In this document: positions 9,500 through 17,843 of the stretch, piece by piece
Layout of the letters: the number at the start of each line of letters is the position of its first letter
How positions within the stretch are numbered: the stretch's first letter is position 1
Origin: Desulfovibrio desulfuricans
GTDB lineage: Bacteria; Desulfobacterota; Desulfovibrionia; Desulfovibrionales; Desulfovibrionaceae
Length of the DNA: 64,000 nt
Assembly: GCF_024460775.1 (NCBI RefSeq)
Contig: NZ_JANFYZ010000010.1
Coordinates: 1 to 64,000 of the forward strand
Direction of reading: 5' to 3'
Notes under the pieces: model-generated
Told to the model about the DNA's origin: nothing
Seen by the model: only the letters and a program-made list of their open reading frames with translations
The model's database searches: none
Made by a program: the position numbers and the translations under genes

Positions 9500-9514
9500 C
9501 TAGAAGGATTTGAC

Positions 9515-10699
9515 ATGCTGAACAAAGTCCGCCTGCTCACCCCTGGCCCCACGCCTCTGCCGGAGCGCGTGCGTCTTGTGCTTGCCAAAGACATGATCCA
9601 CCACCGCAAAAGCGAATTCAAGGCCGTGATGGGCCGGGTTCAGGAGCGCCTGCGCGTGCTGTTCGGCACGGACGATGTGGTTCTGCCCCTATCCTGTTCC
9701 GGCACGGGCGCCATGACGGCGGCGGTGTACAGTCTGTTTACCCCCGGTCAGCGCGTGCTGGTGGTTGAGGGCGGCAAGTTTGGTCAGCGCTGGCGCGAGA
9801 TCGCTGTTTCGCGCGGGCTTGAAGTCACCACCATTGAAGTGCCGTGGGGCGAAGCCGTTGACCCGCAGGCGGTAGCGGCGGCCCTCAAGGCCGACCCGGG
9901 CATCGCGGCGGTGCTCATCCAGCACTCCGAAACCTCCACCGGCGTCCTGCATCCTGTGGAAGAAGTGGCCCGCATCACCCGCGATACCGACACCCTGCTG
10001 CTGGTGGACGGCATCTCTGCCGTGAGCCTCGCGCCCTGCCCCATGGACCAGTGGGGTATCGACTGTCTTGTCACCGGCTCGCAAAAAGGCCTCATGCTGC
10101 CCCCCGGCCTTGCGCTGCTGGCGCTCTCGCCCCGCGCATGGAAAAGGGCCGAAAGCGTCACGCCCGGCTGCTTCTATTTCAACCTGCCCAAGGAAAGGGC
10201 CAAAATCGCTCAGGGGCAGACCCTGTTCACCTCTGCGGTGAACCTTGTGGTCGGCCTGGACGAAAGCCTTGAAATGCTGCTGGAAAACGGGCTTGAAGCC
10301 ATTTACGCCAAGCAGTGGGCGCTGACCATGCTGGCACGCGCGGGCGTTGCCGCCATGGGCCTTGAGCTTTACGCCAAAACCCACTTTGCCTGGGGCATCA
10401 CCAGCGTCATGCTGCCTGCGGGCGTTGACGGCACCGAAGTGCTGCGCATCGCCATGGACAACTACGGCGTGTGCATGGCTGGCGGGCAGGATCACATGAA
10501 GGGCCGGATGGTGCGCATAGGCCATATGGGCTGGGTGGACTGGGCCGATCTGGTGGCCGGGCTGCATGCCCTCAACCGGGGCATCATTGAAGCGGGTGGA
10601 CACTGCGGCTCACGTGACTATCTTGAAGAAGCGCTGGCCGCCTACCGCATGGCCCTGGCGGGCAAACCCGGCGAGCCGCTGCCGCTGATCCACAGCTAG
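9515..10699 (+). CDS. Class V PLP aminotransferase (alanine-glyoxylate / serine-pyruvate type)
   Basis: 394 residues. It has the small-domain start of this family (LLTPGPTPLPERV), VLPLSCSGTGAMTAAV, the PLP phosphate region, and LVTGSQKGLMLPPGLAL, in which Lys191 should form the Schiff base with PLP. HSETSTGVLHP and LLVDGISAV are also typical. The family interconverts small amino and keto acids (Ala, Ser, Asp / glyoxylate, pyruvate); I cannot assign the substrate. In sulfate reducers and cyanobacteria such proteins are often named soluble hydrogenase small subunit, a historical misnomer. AGAAGGA precedes the ATG at 9515. Confidence 0.9.
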   Translation: MLNKVRLLTPGPTPLPERVRLVLAKDMIHHRKSEFKAVMGRVQERLRVLFGTDDVVLPLSCSGTGAMTAAVYSLFTPGQRVLVVEGGKFGQRWREIAVSRGLEVTTIEVPWGEAVDPQAVAAALKADPGIAAVLIQHSETSTGVLHPVEEVARITRDTDTLLLVDGISAVSLAPCPMDQWGIDCLVTGSQKGLMLPPGLALLALSPRAWKRAESVTPGCFYFNLPKERAKIAQGQTLFTSAVNLVVGLDESLEMLLENGLEAIYAKQWALTMLARAGVAAMGLELYAKTHFAWGITSVMLPAGVDGTEVLRIAMDNYGVCMAGGQDHMKGRMVRIGHMGWVDWADLVAGLHALNRGIIEAGGHCGSRDYLEEALAAYRMALAGKPGEPLPLIHS

Positions 10700-10799
10700 G
10701 CCGCAAGCCCTTGCGCTGGTGGTAAAAGCTTGTATGCTGGGCGCAGGCATTTGGCGCAAACTGCTGTTACCGTAACCGTTTACGTGCCACGAGGTCGCC

Positions 10800-11114
10800 A
10801 TGAGTGACAATAACTGCGGCTGTAAGGCCGATGGCCCCATGCCGGAAGTGACGTTTTCGACCTTTATCATTTCGCTGGCGTCATCGGCTCTGGTGCATCT
10901 GGGCGAAGTGCCCAATCCCGAAACCGGCGGCACGGAAACAAACCTGCCGCTGGCAAAGCACAGCATTGACGTGCTGGAAATGCTGCGCGCCAAGACCGAA
11001 AACGGGCTGGAAGAACAGGAGCAAAAGCTGCTGGAAAGCATCCTCTACGAACTGCGCATGAAGTTCGTGATCAAGTGCGGCCCGGACTGCGCCTGTCAGT
11101 CAAAAAAAGCTTGA
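10800..11114 (+). CDS. DUF1844 family small protein
   Basis: 104 residues, matching the DUF1844 pattern: FSTFIISLASSALVHLGEVP, the TNLPLAKHSIDVLEML core, and the EQKLLESILYELR helix. No membrane segment or signal peptide is clear. The protein starts with a Cys pair (CGC) and ends with CGPDCACQ, giving five cysteines near the two termini that could bind metal or form disulfides. Function unknown. GAGG lies a few bases before ATG 10800. It is alone between the aminotransferase gene and argC. Confidence 0.85.
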   Translation: MSDNNCGCKADGPMPEVTFSTFIISLASSALVHLGEVPNPETGGTETNLPLAKHSIDVLEMLRAKTENGLEEQEQKLLESILYELRMKFVIKCGPDCACQSKKA

Positions 11115-11208
11115 GGCACTGCGGTGCGGCGCAAACAGCGGCAATCTGCCGTCTGCGCGGCGCGGCCCCGTCACTACCATTGACCATAGTTTCCAAAGGA
11201 TCGGCGGC

Positions 11209-12264
11209 ATGAAGACAATCAATGTGGGTCTGGTGGGCATTACCGGCTACGCGGGCATGGAGCTGACGCGGCTTCTCGTGAGCCATCCTTCCATGCGGCT
11301 TGCCATGGCCTGTTCGCGGGCAGAATCCGGCAAACGGCTGGGGGATTTCTATCCTTTTCTGAACCACATGCCCGGCGCGGATGTGGTCATCAGCGTATTT
11401 GACCCGCAGGAAGCCGCCCGCCAGTGCGATGTGGTCTTTCTTGCCGTGCCCGCAGGCACAGCCATGGATATGGCTGAAATGCTGTTGCGCGCCGGAGTGA
11501 AGGTTGTTGACCTCTCGGCGGATTTTCGTCTGCGCGATCCAGAAACCTATGCTACATGGTACAAACGCGAGCATGTGTGCACTGATCTGCTGCACAAGGC
11601 CGTGTACGGCCTGCCCGAACTGTACGCCGCTGAAATCGCGGGGGCCAAGCTTATCGCCAACCCCGGCTGTTACCCCACCTCGGTGATTCTGGGCCTGTAC
11701 GCCGCCATCAAGAACGATCTCGTGCATACAGACGACATCGTGGTGGACGCCAAATCCGGAGCCACGGGCGCTGGCCGCAAGGCGGCCGTGCCTACGCTGT
11801 TCTGCGAAATTTCCGACAATTTCCGCGCCTACGGCCTGCCCACGCACCGCCATACGCCGGAAATCGAGCAGGAACTCAGCCTGCTGGCGGGCCACGACAT
11901 GCGGGTTTCGTTCAACACGCACATCTTGCCCACCAACAGGGGCATTTTGTCCACCATCTACACCAAGCTCAAAAACCCCGCCACCAGTCTGGACGAAGTG
12001 CGCGAGGCCTTTACCCGCACGTGGGAACACAGCCCGTGGATTCGCATCCTGCCCAAGGGGGCGCTGCCGGAAACCCGTTTTGTGCGCGGCAGCATGTTCT
12101 GCGACCTTGGTCTTGTGGTAGACCCCCGTACAGGGCGGCTCATCATCGTTTCCGCCATCGACAATCTGTGCAGGGGCGCATCCGGTCAGGCCATGGCCAA
12201 CGCAAACCTCATGTGCGGGCTGCCGGTAGAAACGGGCCTCAATACTTTGGCCCCGCTGGCCTAA
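11209..12264 (+). CDS. argC: N-acetyl-gamma-glutamyl-phosphate reductase
   Basis: Third step of arginine synthesis: NADPH-dependent reduction of N-acetylglutamyl-5-phosphate to the semialdehyde. An N-terminal Rossmann motif (VGLVGITGYAGMELTRLL) is followed by FLAVPAGTAM and the active-site NPGCYPTSVILGLY, with Cys154 as the acyl-binding thiol. HRHTPEIEQEL and the SGASGQAMANANLM-like ending are typical. 351 residues is normal. AAGGA sits about eight bases before ATG 11209. The stop codon abuts a 149-nt inverted repeat. Confidence 0.95.
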   Translation: MKTINVGLVGITGYAGMELTRLLVSHPSMRLAMACSRAESGKRLGDFYPFLNHMPGADVVISVFDPQEAARQCDVVFLAVPAGTAMDMAEMLLRAGVKVVDLSADFRLRDPETYATWYKREHVCTDLLHKAVYGLPELYAAEIAGAKLIANPGCYPTSVILGLYAAIKNDLVHTDDIVVDAKSGATGAGRKAAVPTLFCEISDNFRAYGLPTHRHTPEIEQELSLLAGHDMRVSFNTHILPTNRGILSTIYTKLKNPATSLDEVREAFTRTWEHSPWIRILPKGALPETRFVRGSMFCDLGLVVDPRTGRLIIVSAIDNLCRGASGQAMANANLMCGLPVETGLNTLAPLA

Positions 12265-12412
12265 TGATATATTAACAATATGGCCCTGTTGCCCCCTGCC
12301 TGCGTCAGTAAGCCTTTTTATTCCGGTCGAGTACCGAAGCAGTACACTCTCTCCATAAAAAGGCTTACTTCCTTGGCAGGGAACAAAATTTCTCATATTG
12401 TTAACATATCAT
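12264..12412. repeat. 149-nt nested inverted repeat (element 1)
   Basis: Outer arms ATGATATATTAACAATATG (12264-12282) and its near-complement at 12394-12412 pair at 18 of 19 positions. The inner arms share CCCTGCC and AGTAAGCCTTTTTAT (about 12308-12322) with the complement ATAAAAAGGCTTACT at 12356-12370. The ~33-base top is TCCGGTCGAGTACC...TCTCC. It starts at the last base of the argC stop codon. The T-run is inside the stem, so this is not a plain intrinsic terminator. It may be a structured RNA, an attenuator for hypDE, or a small non-autonomous repeat. Confidence 0.7.
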
Positions 12413-12441
12413 GGACCTGATACACACAACCATTTTACATT

Positions 12442-12546
12442 CAAGGCTCGGCAGAAAGGCTTTTTATTCCTGCTGGATGCAGCACATGCGTTGCAGGTAA
12501 AAAGCCTTTCTCCTTGCCGGAACTGCCAGTAATGGCCGAGCCTTTG
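12442..12546. repeat. 105-nt nested inverted repeat (element 2)
   Basis: Outer arms AAGGCTCGGC (12443-12452) and GCCGAGCCTT (12536-12545). The inner arms AGAAAGGCTTTTTA (from 12453) and TAAAAAGCCTTTCT (about 12498-12511) are complementary, capped by CCTGC/GCAGG. About 20 unpaired bases sit on the right side. It has the same plan as element 1 (an AAGGCTTTTTA core within a larger stem) and lies 64 bases before hypD. Confidence 0.65.
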
Positions 12547-12610
12547 CCCCGGAGAATGCCGCCAGAGTTTTGCCCGCCGATCCCCTGCGGGCCGCAAAAA
12601 AGGAATGCCC

Positions 12611-13702
12611 ATGCAACTGGAAACCGCCTTTCAGAATCCGCAACTGTGCCACAGCCTTCTTGATCGCCTTAACCGCGCCCTTGATGGTCGCACAATGCGC
12701 TTCATGGAAGTGTGCGGCACCCATACAGTTGCCATCTTCCAGAGCGGCCTGCGCTCGCTCCTGCCCAAATCGGTAACGCACCTTTCCGGCCCCGGCTGCC
12801 CCGTATGCGTCACGCATGATGCGGAAGTTGCCGCCTTTCTTGAGCTTGCGGGCCGTGACCGCGTCATCATAGCCACCTTTGGGGACCTTTTGCGCGTGCC
12901 CGGCCCCGGCGGCCTCAGCCTCAAACACGCTCAGGCCCAGGGCGCGCGGGTTGAGATTGTCTATTCGCCTCTGGACGCCCTGACCCTTGCGGCGGCCAAC
13001 CCCGGCGATACAGTGGTTTTTCTGGGCATTGGTTTTGAAACCACCGCCCCCACCGTGGCCGCCACCCTGCTCACCGCCCAGCAGCGCGGGCTGAACAACT
13101 TCTGCGTGCTCTCCCTGCACAAGCTTGTGCCCCCCGCCCTGCGCATTCTGCTTGAAGACAGCCAGTGCGGCGTAGAAGCCTTTTTGCTGCCGGGGCACGT
13201 TTCCACCATTCTTGGGCTGGAGCCCTACGCCTTTCTGGCGCGCGATTTTCATGTTCCCGGCATTGTGGGCGGCTTCCAGCCCGCCGACATTCTGCTGGCC
13301 CTCTGCCTCATGGCCGAGCAGATGCGCGACGGCAAGCCCGATGTGGTCAATGCCTACCCCCGCGCCGTGGACGACACGGGCAACCCCCGCGCCCGCGCCC
13401 TGCTGGAACAGTTTTTCCAACCGGCGGACGCCCTGTGGCGCGGCATAGGCCGCATACCCCAGAGCGGCCTGGCCCTGCGCCCGGAATATGAGAGTATGGA
13501 CGCCATGAAGCGCCTTGACCTCACCTTGCCGGATGTCCCCCCCCTGCCCGGCTGTCGCTGCGGCGATGTGCTCAAGGGGCGCATCACCCCGCCGGACTGT
13601 CCGCTTTTCGGCAAGCGCTGCACCCCCGCCAATCCCGTTGGCCCATGTATGGTTTCTACCGAGGGCAGTTGCGCGGCCTACTTTAAATATTCGGAGCGAT
13701 AA
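12611..13702 (+). CDS. hypD: Hydrogenase maturation protein HypD
   Basis: Scaffold protein for building the Fe(CN)2CO centre of [NiFe] hydrogenases, working with HypC and HypE. Seen: MEVCGTHT (Cys35), GPGCPVCVT (Cys63, Cys66), GFETTAPTVA, LPGHVSTILG, and the C-terminal [4Fe-4S]-type cysteines in CRCGDVLKG, CPLFGKRCTP and GPCMVSTEGSCAAYF. About 363 residues, normal. I took ATG 12611 rather than 12605 because AGGA (12601-12604) is then six bases upstream. It overlaps hypE by one base (TAATG). hypA, B, C and F are not in this window. Confidence 0.96.
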   Translation: MQLETAFQNPQLCHSLLDRLNRALDGRTMRFMEVCGTHTVAIFQSGLRSLLPKSVTHLSGPGCPVCVTHDAEVAAFLELAGRDRVIIATFGDLLRVPGPGGLSLKHAQAQGARVEIVYSPLDALTLAAANPGDTVVFLGIGFETTAPTVAATLLTAQQRGLNNFCVLSLHKLVPPALRILLEDSQCGVEAFLLPGHVSTILGLEPYAFLARDFHVPGIVGGFQPADILLALCLMAEQMRDGKPDVVNAYPRAVDDTGNPRARALLEQFFQPADALWRGIGRIPQSGLALRPEYESMDAMKRLDLTLPDVPPLPGCRCGDVLKGRITPPDCPLFGKRCTPANPVGPCMVSTEGSCAAYFKYSER

Positions 13703-14706
13703 TGGACGATTGCCTTCTTCTTGATGCTGGCAGCGGCGGCAGAGCCTCGCAGCGCCTTATTGCACAGTGTTTCATGCGCCATTTTGCCAATCCCCTGCTG
13801 GAACGCATGGACGATGCAGCGCTTTTGACCGATATCTCCGGCCCGTTGGCCATGAGCACCGATTCCTACACGGTGACGCCCCTGTTTTTCGCAGGCGGCA
13901 GCATCGGCAGTCTGGCTGTGCATGGCACCGTCAACGATGTCGCCATGCTGGGGGCACGGCCCCGCTACCTGAGCTGCGGTTTCATTCTTGAAGAAGGCCT
14001 GCCCCTCGAAACCCTTGAGCGCGTCGTGGCCGACATGGGCTCGGCAGCTCGCGAGGCGGGCGTGAGCATTGTGACGGGCGACACCAAGGTTGTGCCGCGC
14101 GGTGCTTGCGACAAAATTTTCATCAATACCACAGGCATCGGGCAGGTGTTTGCCTCGCCCTCGCCCTCGGGCCATAATGCCCGGCCCGGCGATGTGGTGC
14201 TGGTCAGCGGAGCCATGGGCGACCACGGCCTTACGGTCATGGGCAGCCGCGAAGGCCTGTCCTTCCTTACGGACGTGGCCTCAGACTCCGCCCCGCTGAA
14301 CCACATGATTGAAGACATCATCAACACTGTGGGCGAGGTGCATGTGCTGCGCGACCCCACTCGCGGCGGGCTTGCCACCACGCTCAACGAAATCGCCGAG
14401 CAGTCGCAGGTGTCCATCCTGCTTGACGAGGCCAGCGTTCCCGTTCACGAAGCCGTGCGCAACGGCTGTTCCTTCCTCGGCATGGATCCGCTGTACCTTG
14501 CCAACGAAGGCAAATGCATCTGCATTGTGCCCGAAAGCAGCGCGGAAGCAGCCCTTGAGGCCATGCGCCGCTCGCCCTACGGCAAGGAAGCCGCCCGCAT
14601 CGGCACGGTAACGGAAGGCAAGGCGCAGGTGGCGCTGCAAACCCTCATAGGGGGCCGCCGCCTGCTGGGTATGCTGGAGGGCGCGCAGTTGCCCCGCATC
14701 TGTTAG
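13702..14706 (+). CDS. hypE: Hydrogenase maturation protein HypE
   Basis: 334-residue AIR-synthase-like ATPase that dehydrates a C-terminal thiocarboxamide to thiocyanate, the source of hydrogenase CN ligands. It has DAGSGGRASQRL, the ATP site around TDSYTVTPLFFAGGSIG and GTVNDVAMLGARP, VSGAMGDHG, DPTRGGLATTLNEIA, and the diagnostic C-terminal PRIC ending with the carrier cysteine intact. It shares one base with the hypD stop codon, so translation should be coupled. Confidence 0.97.
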   Translation: MDDCLLLDAGSGGRASQRLIAQCFMRHFANPLLERMDDAALLTDISGPLAMSTDSYTVTPLFFAGGSIGSLAVHGTVNDVAMLGARPRYLSCGFILEEGLPLETLERVVADMGSAAREAGVSIVTGDTKVVPRGACDKIFINTTGIGQVFASPSPSGHNARPGDVVLVSGAMGDHGLTVMGSREGLSFLTDVASDSAPLNHMIEDIINTVGEVHVLRDPTRGGLATTLNEIAEQSQVSILLDEASVPVHEAVRNGCSFLGMDPLYLANEGKCICIVPESSAEAALEAMRRSPYGKEAARIGTVTEGKAQVALQTLIGGRRLLGMLEGAQLPRIC

Positions 14707-14793
14707 GGCATGCCACTACGGTTCTTTTGCCCCCTGAAACTGTTGTCTTTGTTTCAACCGAATGCGGGAGCCCCCCGCCTGAAAGGAAAAAAT

Positions 14794-14985
14794 ATGGATT
14801 CCACCTATCAGCGCGCCATGAACGCCAACGTGACCCCGCAGATTTTTTCCACCATGGTGAGCAATGCGCAAAAGGTGGCCGAAGCCTTTGCCGGTTCCGG
14901 CTCCGCCACTGTGGATGCAGAGAGCATTGCCGCCGTGTTCAGCCGCATGGTGGTTGCCCAGATCGAGATGTTTGAAAAGAAATAA
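14794..14985 (+). CDS. Small protein of unknown function (63 aa)
   Basis: A strong AAGGA box before ATG 14794 opens a 63-residue reading frame that ends just before a terminator. The product is mostly helical by composition (STMVSNAQKVAEAFAGSG, then AESIAAVFSRMVVAQIEMFE), with no Cys, signal peptide or membrane segment. The same frame extends upstream to 14710, but that part is Pro/Leu-rich and lacks a good ribosome site. It may be cotranscribed with hypE. Family not recognised. Confidence 0.7.
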   Translation: MDSTYQRAMNANVTPQIFSTMVSNAQKVAEAFAGSGSATVDAESIAAVFSRMVVAQIEMFEKK

Positions 14986-15006
14986 CGTTCGCTGCACAAG
15001 ATATGC

Positions 15007-15045
15007 AAAGGCAGAGGCCGTCCCAAGGGACGGCCTCTGCCTTTT
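15007..15045. terminator. Bidirectional intrinsic terminator
   Basis: Perfect 18-bp stem AAAGGCAGAGGCCGTCCC (15007-15024) / GGGACGGCCTCTGCCTTT (15027-15044), loop of two bases, with a T-run on the plus side and A-run on the other. It separates the convergent hypE/small-protein unit from the ABC-ATPase gene and can serve both. Confidence 0.9.
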
Positions 15046-15154
15046 ACACATTGCACATTCTGCTCTTTGCCCCTGCTTCAGACGGAGCCTGCCAAAACTG
15101 CAAGCAAAACAGATGATTATTAGTGTGGGGCGTTTCCCCCGCAAAGAATGCCCG

Positions 15155-15943
15155 CTAAATAATCCAGGGCGACATGTCCGCCCCTTTGCGCAGGGCCTCG
15201 CGCACGTCAGACCAGTGCCTTTCCATATCTTCCAGTCGGGCCAGCAGGGCGTCTTCCGCCGGGGTGCGCGCCAGCACAGCGGCCACGGCCCCCTGTTCAA
15301 ACACCAGCCGCCTGTCTGCCGCCAAAGCCAGCACGGGATCGTGCGTTGCCATGACAATAATCTTGTCCGATGCCAGCAGCAGATCAAGGGCCTTGCGCTT
15401 GTCCACTCCGGCGTTTTCAATTTCGTCAATGAGCAGCACGGGCGACCAACTGAGCAGGGCTGTATCCGCAATCATCAGGGCTCGCGACTGCCCGCCGGAA
15501 AGCTGGGTCAACTGCGTACACCCGTCAAAGGATTCGCCAGCCAGTTCGTTGGCGGCGGCAAAAACCCTGGCCGCAGCGGTTTCGGGGTCTGGCACCTCGC
15601 GGCTCAGGGCGTGGGTGCGCAAAAAATCCAGTACGCCCATATCCAGCACAAAATTCATGTTCTGGGTCAGCTGGGCCACCAGCCGCCCCTGCAGATCAAA
15701 GCGCGTGTCTTCATCGGGTTCTGCGCCGTTGAGCAGCACGGTGCGGCCAGTTGGGGTATCGCCTGCGGCCAGCGACTCAATATCGCTCAAAAAGCGGCTC
15801 TTGCCAGCGCCCGTTGGCCCCAACAGGGCCGTGATTTCACCGGGGCGGAAGTGAATCTGCGTTTTTTCCGGCTGGCCTGCCTTGTCGCGCCCAGGGGTCA
15901 GGCTCAGGCTGCGCAGGGCCAGCTCCATATTTTCACGCTCCAT
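15155..15943 (-). CDS. Stand-alone ABC ATPase
   Basis: 262 residues. A complete nucleotide-binding domain: Walker A GPTGAGKS (42-49), signature LSGGQ (148-152), Walker B VLLIDE (169-174) and the switch His201 (MATHDP). Between Walker A and the signature is a segment (LQGRLVAQLTQNMNFVLDMG) in the Q-loop position. No permease gene is adjacent. I chose ATG 15943 with GGAG six bases upstream; TTG 15955 and ATG 15928 are alternatives. It overlaps the end of the GTPase gene, so the two are coupled. The role (transport energiser or soluble ATPase) is not clear from sequence. Confidence 0.88.
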   Translation of the reverse strand: MERENMELALRSLSLTPGRDKAGQPEKTQIHFRPGEITALLGPTGAGKSRFLSDIESLAAGDTPTGRTVLLNGAEPDEDTRFDLQGRLVAQLTQNMNFVLDMGVLDFLRTHALSREVPDPETAAARVFAAANELAGESFDGCTQLTQLSGGQSRALMIADTALLSWSPVLLIDEIENAGVDKRKALDLLLASDKIIVMATHDPVLALAADRRLVFEQGAVAAVLARTPAEDALLARLEDMERHWSDVREALRKGADMSPWII

Positions 15944-16634
15944 GGCCTTCTCCAAATTCCGCCTTTTTGACGTTGCCCTTCTGGTAACGCGCGCCGATGC
16001 GCATTTCGCTCAGGCAATAGGAGCAGATGGCTGCGGGCATGGCGAAGCGCAGCCGCATGTCGGTTACGGAGGCGATGTCCGGCGCAATGGCCATGATGGC
16101 GGCAAGCTCCGCGCAGCCCTGACCTGTCAGGCCGTTCACGTGACGGATAACGGCCCGCTGGTTCATCTGCCGGATGCGGTAGCGGTAAACCTCGCGCTCT
16201 GCCTGCGAAACAAGATCGCCCTTGGTCACGGCCACCACATCGGCCAGCCGCAGCATGGGGCCGATTTTTTCCGGCGCGTCGATGCCCATGAGGTTGTCGA
16301 TGACGCACAGGGCCAAAGCCCCGCGCAGATGCGGCGAGCAACGGTTGCACAGGCCTGCTGTTTCGATAATGCAGATGTCGGCCCCGGTTTCTGCGGCCCA
16401 GGCAAAGGCTTCTTCCAGATTGGTGGCAAAAAAGTGATCGGGGCAGAGCCCGCCGGAAAGCGCGACGGAAACGGGAATATCCGCCGCCGCGTAGAGTTCG
16501 TCGTCGCGGGTTTGCAGGCAGTCAAACTTGATGACGGCGCAGGTTGCGCCCCGCGCCTTCAGGGCCGCGCCAGCCCTGACCACAAGCGAGGTCTTGCCGC
16601 ACGCGGGCGGCCCCGCCACGGTTATGAGACGCAT
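15933..16634 (-). CDS. UreG/HypB/CobW-like P-loop GTPase with extra Cys pairs
   Basis: 233 residues. Walker A GPPACGKT (8-15), a beta strand ending in CIIETAGLCNRCSPHLRG (switch region with C96 and C99), and the guanine-specificity motif TKGD (137-140, in place of NKxD) place it with SIMIBI GTPases that load Ni, Co or other metals into enzymes. A further pair C204/C207 (ICSYC) near the C-terminus could bind metal. Start ATG 16634 is directly followed by LITVAGPP; the longer frame to 16787 is shadow of the upstream gene. It overlaps the solute-binding gene by 13 bases and the ATPase gene by 11. Confidence 0.85.
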   Translation of the reverse strand: MRLITVAGPPACGKTSLVVRAGAALKARGATCAVIKFDCLQTRDDELYAAADIPVSVALSGGLCPDHFFATNLEEAFAWAAETGADICIIETAGLCNRCSPHLRGALALCVIDNLMGIDAPEKIGPMLRLADVVAVTKGDLVSQAEREVYRYRIRQMNQRAVIRHVNGLTGQGCAELAAIMAIAPDIASVTDMRLRFAMPAAICSYCLSEMRIGARYQKGNVKKAEFGEGHGA

Positions 16635-17638
16635 GCCGTGCCCGCCTGCAACCGCCGGAACTTCAAGGCCAGAATATCGCGCAGGCTGTTCACGTCGTTG
16701 CTTTCCACAAAATCCCAGCCCACCCATTTGAGTTTTGCCCCTGCGGGCAACTGCGAGGGGCGCGAACCGTCCACAGGGATGAACCATGCGGCGCTGTCTA
16801 TGCCGCCAAAGCCATTGGCAAAGAAGTCCAGCACCGGGGCCAGACGCGCCTTTTCCGATTTTTTTGCCAGCAGGTAGAGGGGGCTTGCGGCTGCGCCGTC
16901 CTCAGGCCAGACAATTTCCACGTGTTCCGGAAGCTTGGTGCTCTCGGCAAAAAACAGGGGGATGATAAAGATGCCCCCGGCATCGGACGCGGCGGTGCCG
17001 CAGACCTTTGCCATGCGCGAGGAGTGCATGAAACTTTTGATGTTGGCGGCAAGACCGGTAACGCCCGGTTCGCCAAAATCCTTGTACTGGTTGAGGAGCA
17101 CGGCATCAGCCATGTCGTCGCCATCGCCACACATGACAATCTGCCCGCGATAACGGGGATTCATGAGGTCTGCCCAGTTTTTCGGCGCGGGCAGGCCGTC
17201 CAGCTTTTTGTAGTCTACCAGAAAAATGTACGGGGTCACGCCGTAGATGGTATAGGCCCCGGCGGGGTCAATCAGTCCGGCATCAGCGTACAGAGGGTTC
17301 AGCACGCGGGGCTGCACGCTTTCAAAAATGCCCGTGTTGACGAAACGCCGCACAAATTCGCCGCGCCAGAAGTCGCCATAGCCAATGGACGCTATAACGG
17401 CGGGCAGCTTGTTTGCGTCAGATTCCATATACAGCGGGTCGTAAGGATCAACCGAGGTGCAGCCCATGGGGATATGCGCCGTCAGGGGCGGGGTTGCCGC
17501 TGCGGCAATGGCCTCGATTCGCTCCTTGACCACAAGCTTTACCGGGCAGGGGGCATAGAGCAGCAGGTCGGTTTTGCCCATAATGGGGATGTCCTCCTGC
17601 TGCTGCAATGACTGCATGAGATGTTCAAGCCTTTTCAT
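16622..17638 (-). CDS. ABC solute-binding-like protein lacking a signal peptide
   Basis: 338 residues resembling the type 2 periplasmic-binding fold used for Fe3+ and similar ligands: DLLLYAPCPVKLVVKERIEA at the start, GYGDFWRGEF, VTPYIFLVDYKKLDGLPAPK, NWADLMNPRYRGQIVMCGDGDDM, AASDAGGIFIIPLFFAES. The start at ATG 17638 is supported by AAAGAGG close upstream; the alternative ATG 17692 also gives no signal peptide or lipobox, so export is not evident. It is the first gene of a three-gene operon with a GTPase and an ABC ATPase, and no permease is present. Ligand unknown. Confidence 0.8.
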   Translation of the reverse strand: MKRLEHLMQSLQQQEDIPIMGKTDLLLYAPCPVKLVVKERIEAIAAAATPPLTAHIPMGCTSVDPYDPLYMESDANKLPAVIASIGYGDFWRGEFVRRFVNTGIFESVQPRVLNPLYADAGLIDPAGAYTIYGVTPYIFLVDYKKLDGLPAPKNWADLMNPRYRGQIVMCGDGDDMADAVLLNQYKDFGEPGVTGLAANIKSFMHSSRMAKVCGTAASDAGGIFIIPLFFAESTKLPEHVEIVWPEDGAAASPLYLLAKKSEKARLAPVLDFFANGFGGIDSAAWFIPVDGSRPSQLPAGAKLKWVGWDFVESNDVNSLRDILALKFRRLQAGTACVS

Positions 17639-17764
17639 GGTGCCTCTTTCCGCAAAAAGTTTGGGAACCGCTCTGGGTAGAGCAAGGAACATGCCGATGC
17701 AAGGCTCAGCTCAACATACCGATATGTAAGTTAATTTATCTTTCACCTTCAGCCGGAGTCCAAA

Positions 17765-17801
17765 CAATATTGTACCGCAGCCGCAGTTCGATACAATATT
17801 G
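17765..17801. promoter_or_regulatory. Perfect interrupted palindrome upstream of the solute-binding operon
   Basis: CAATATTGTA (17765-17774) and TACAATATTG (17792-17801) are exact reverse complements separated by 17 bases, about 130 bases upstream of the operon start. The layout suggests a dimeric regulator site. The regulator is unknown. It also lies just downstream of mntH, but its low GC makes a terminator unlikely. Confidence 0.55.
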
Positions 17802-17843
17802 GCGCGCAGTACGGTATATGCTGGGGCAGTCTGTGAAGTACCG

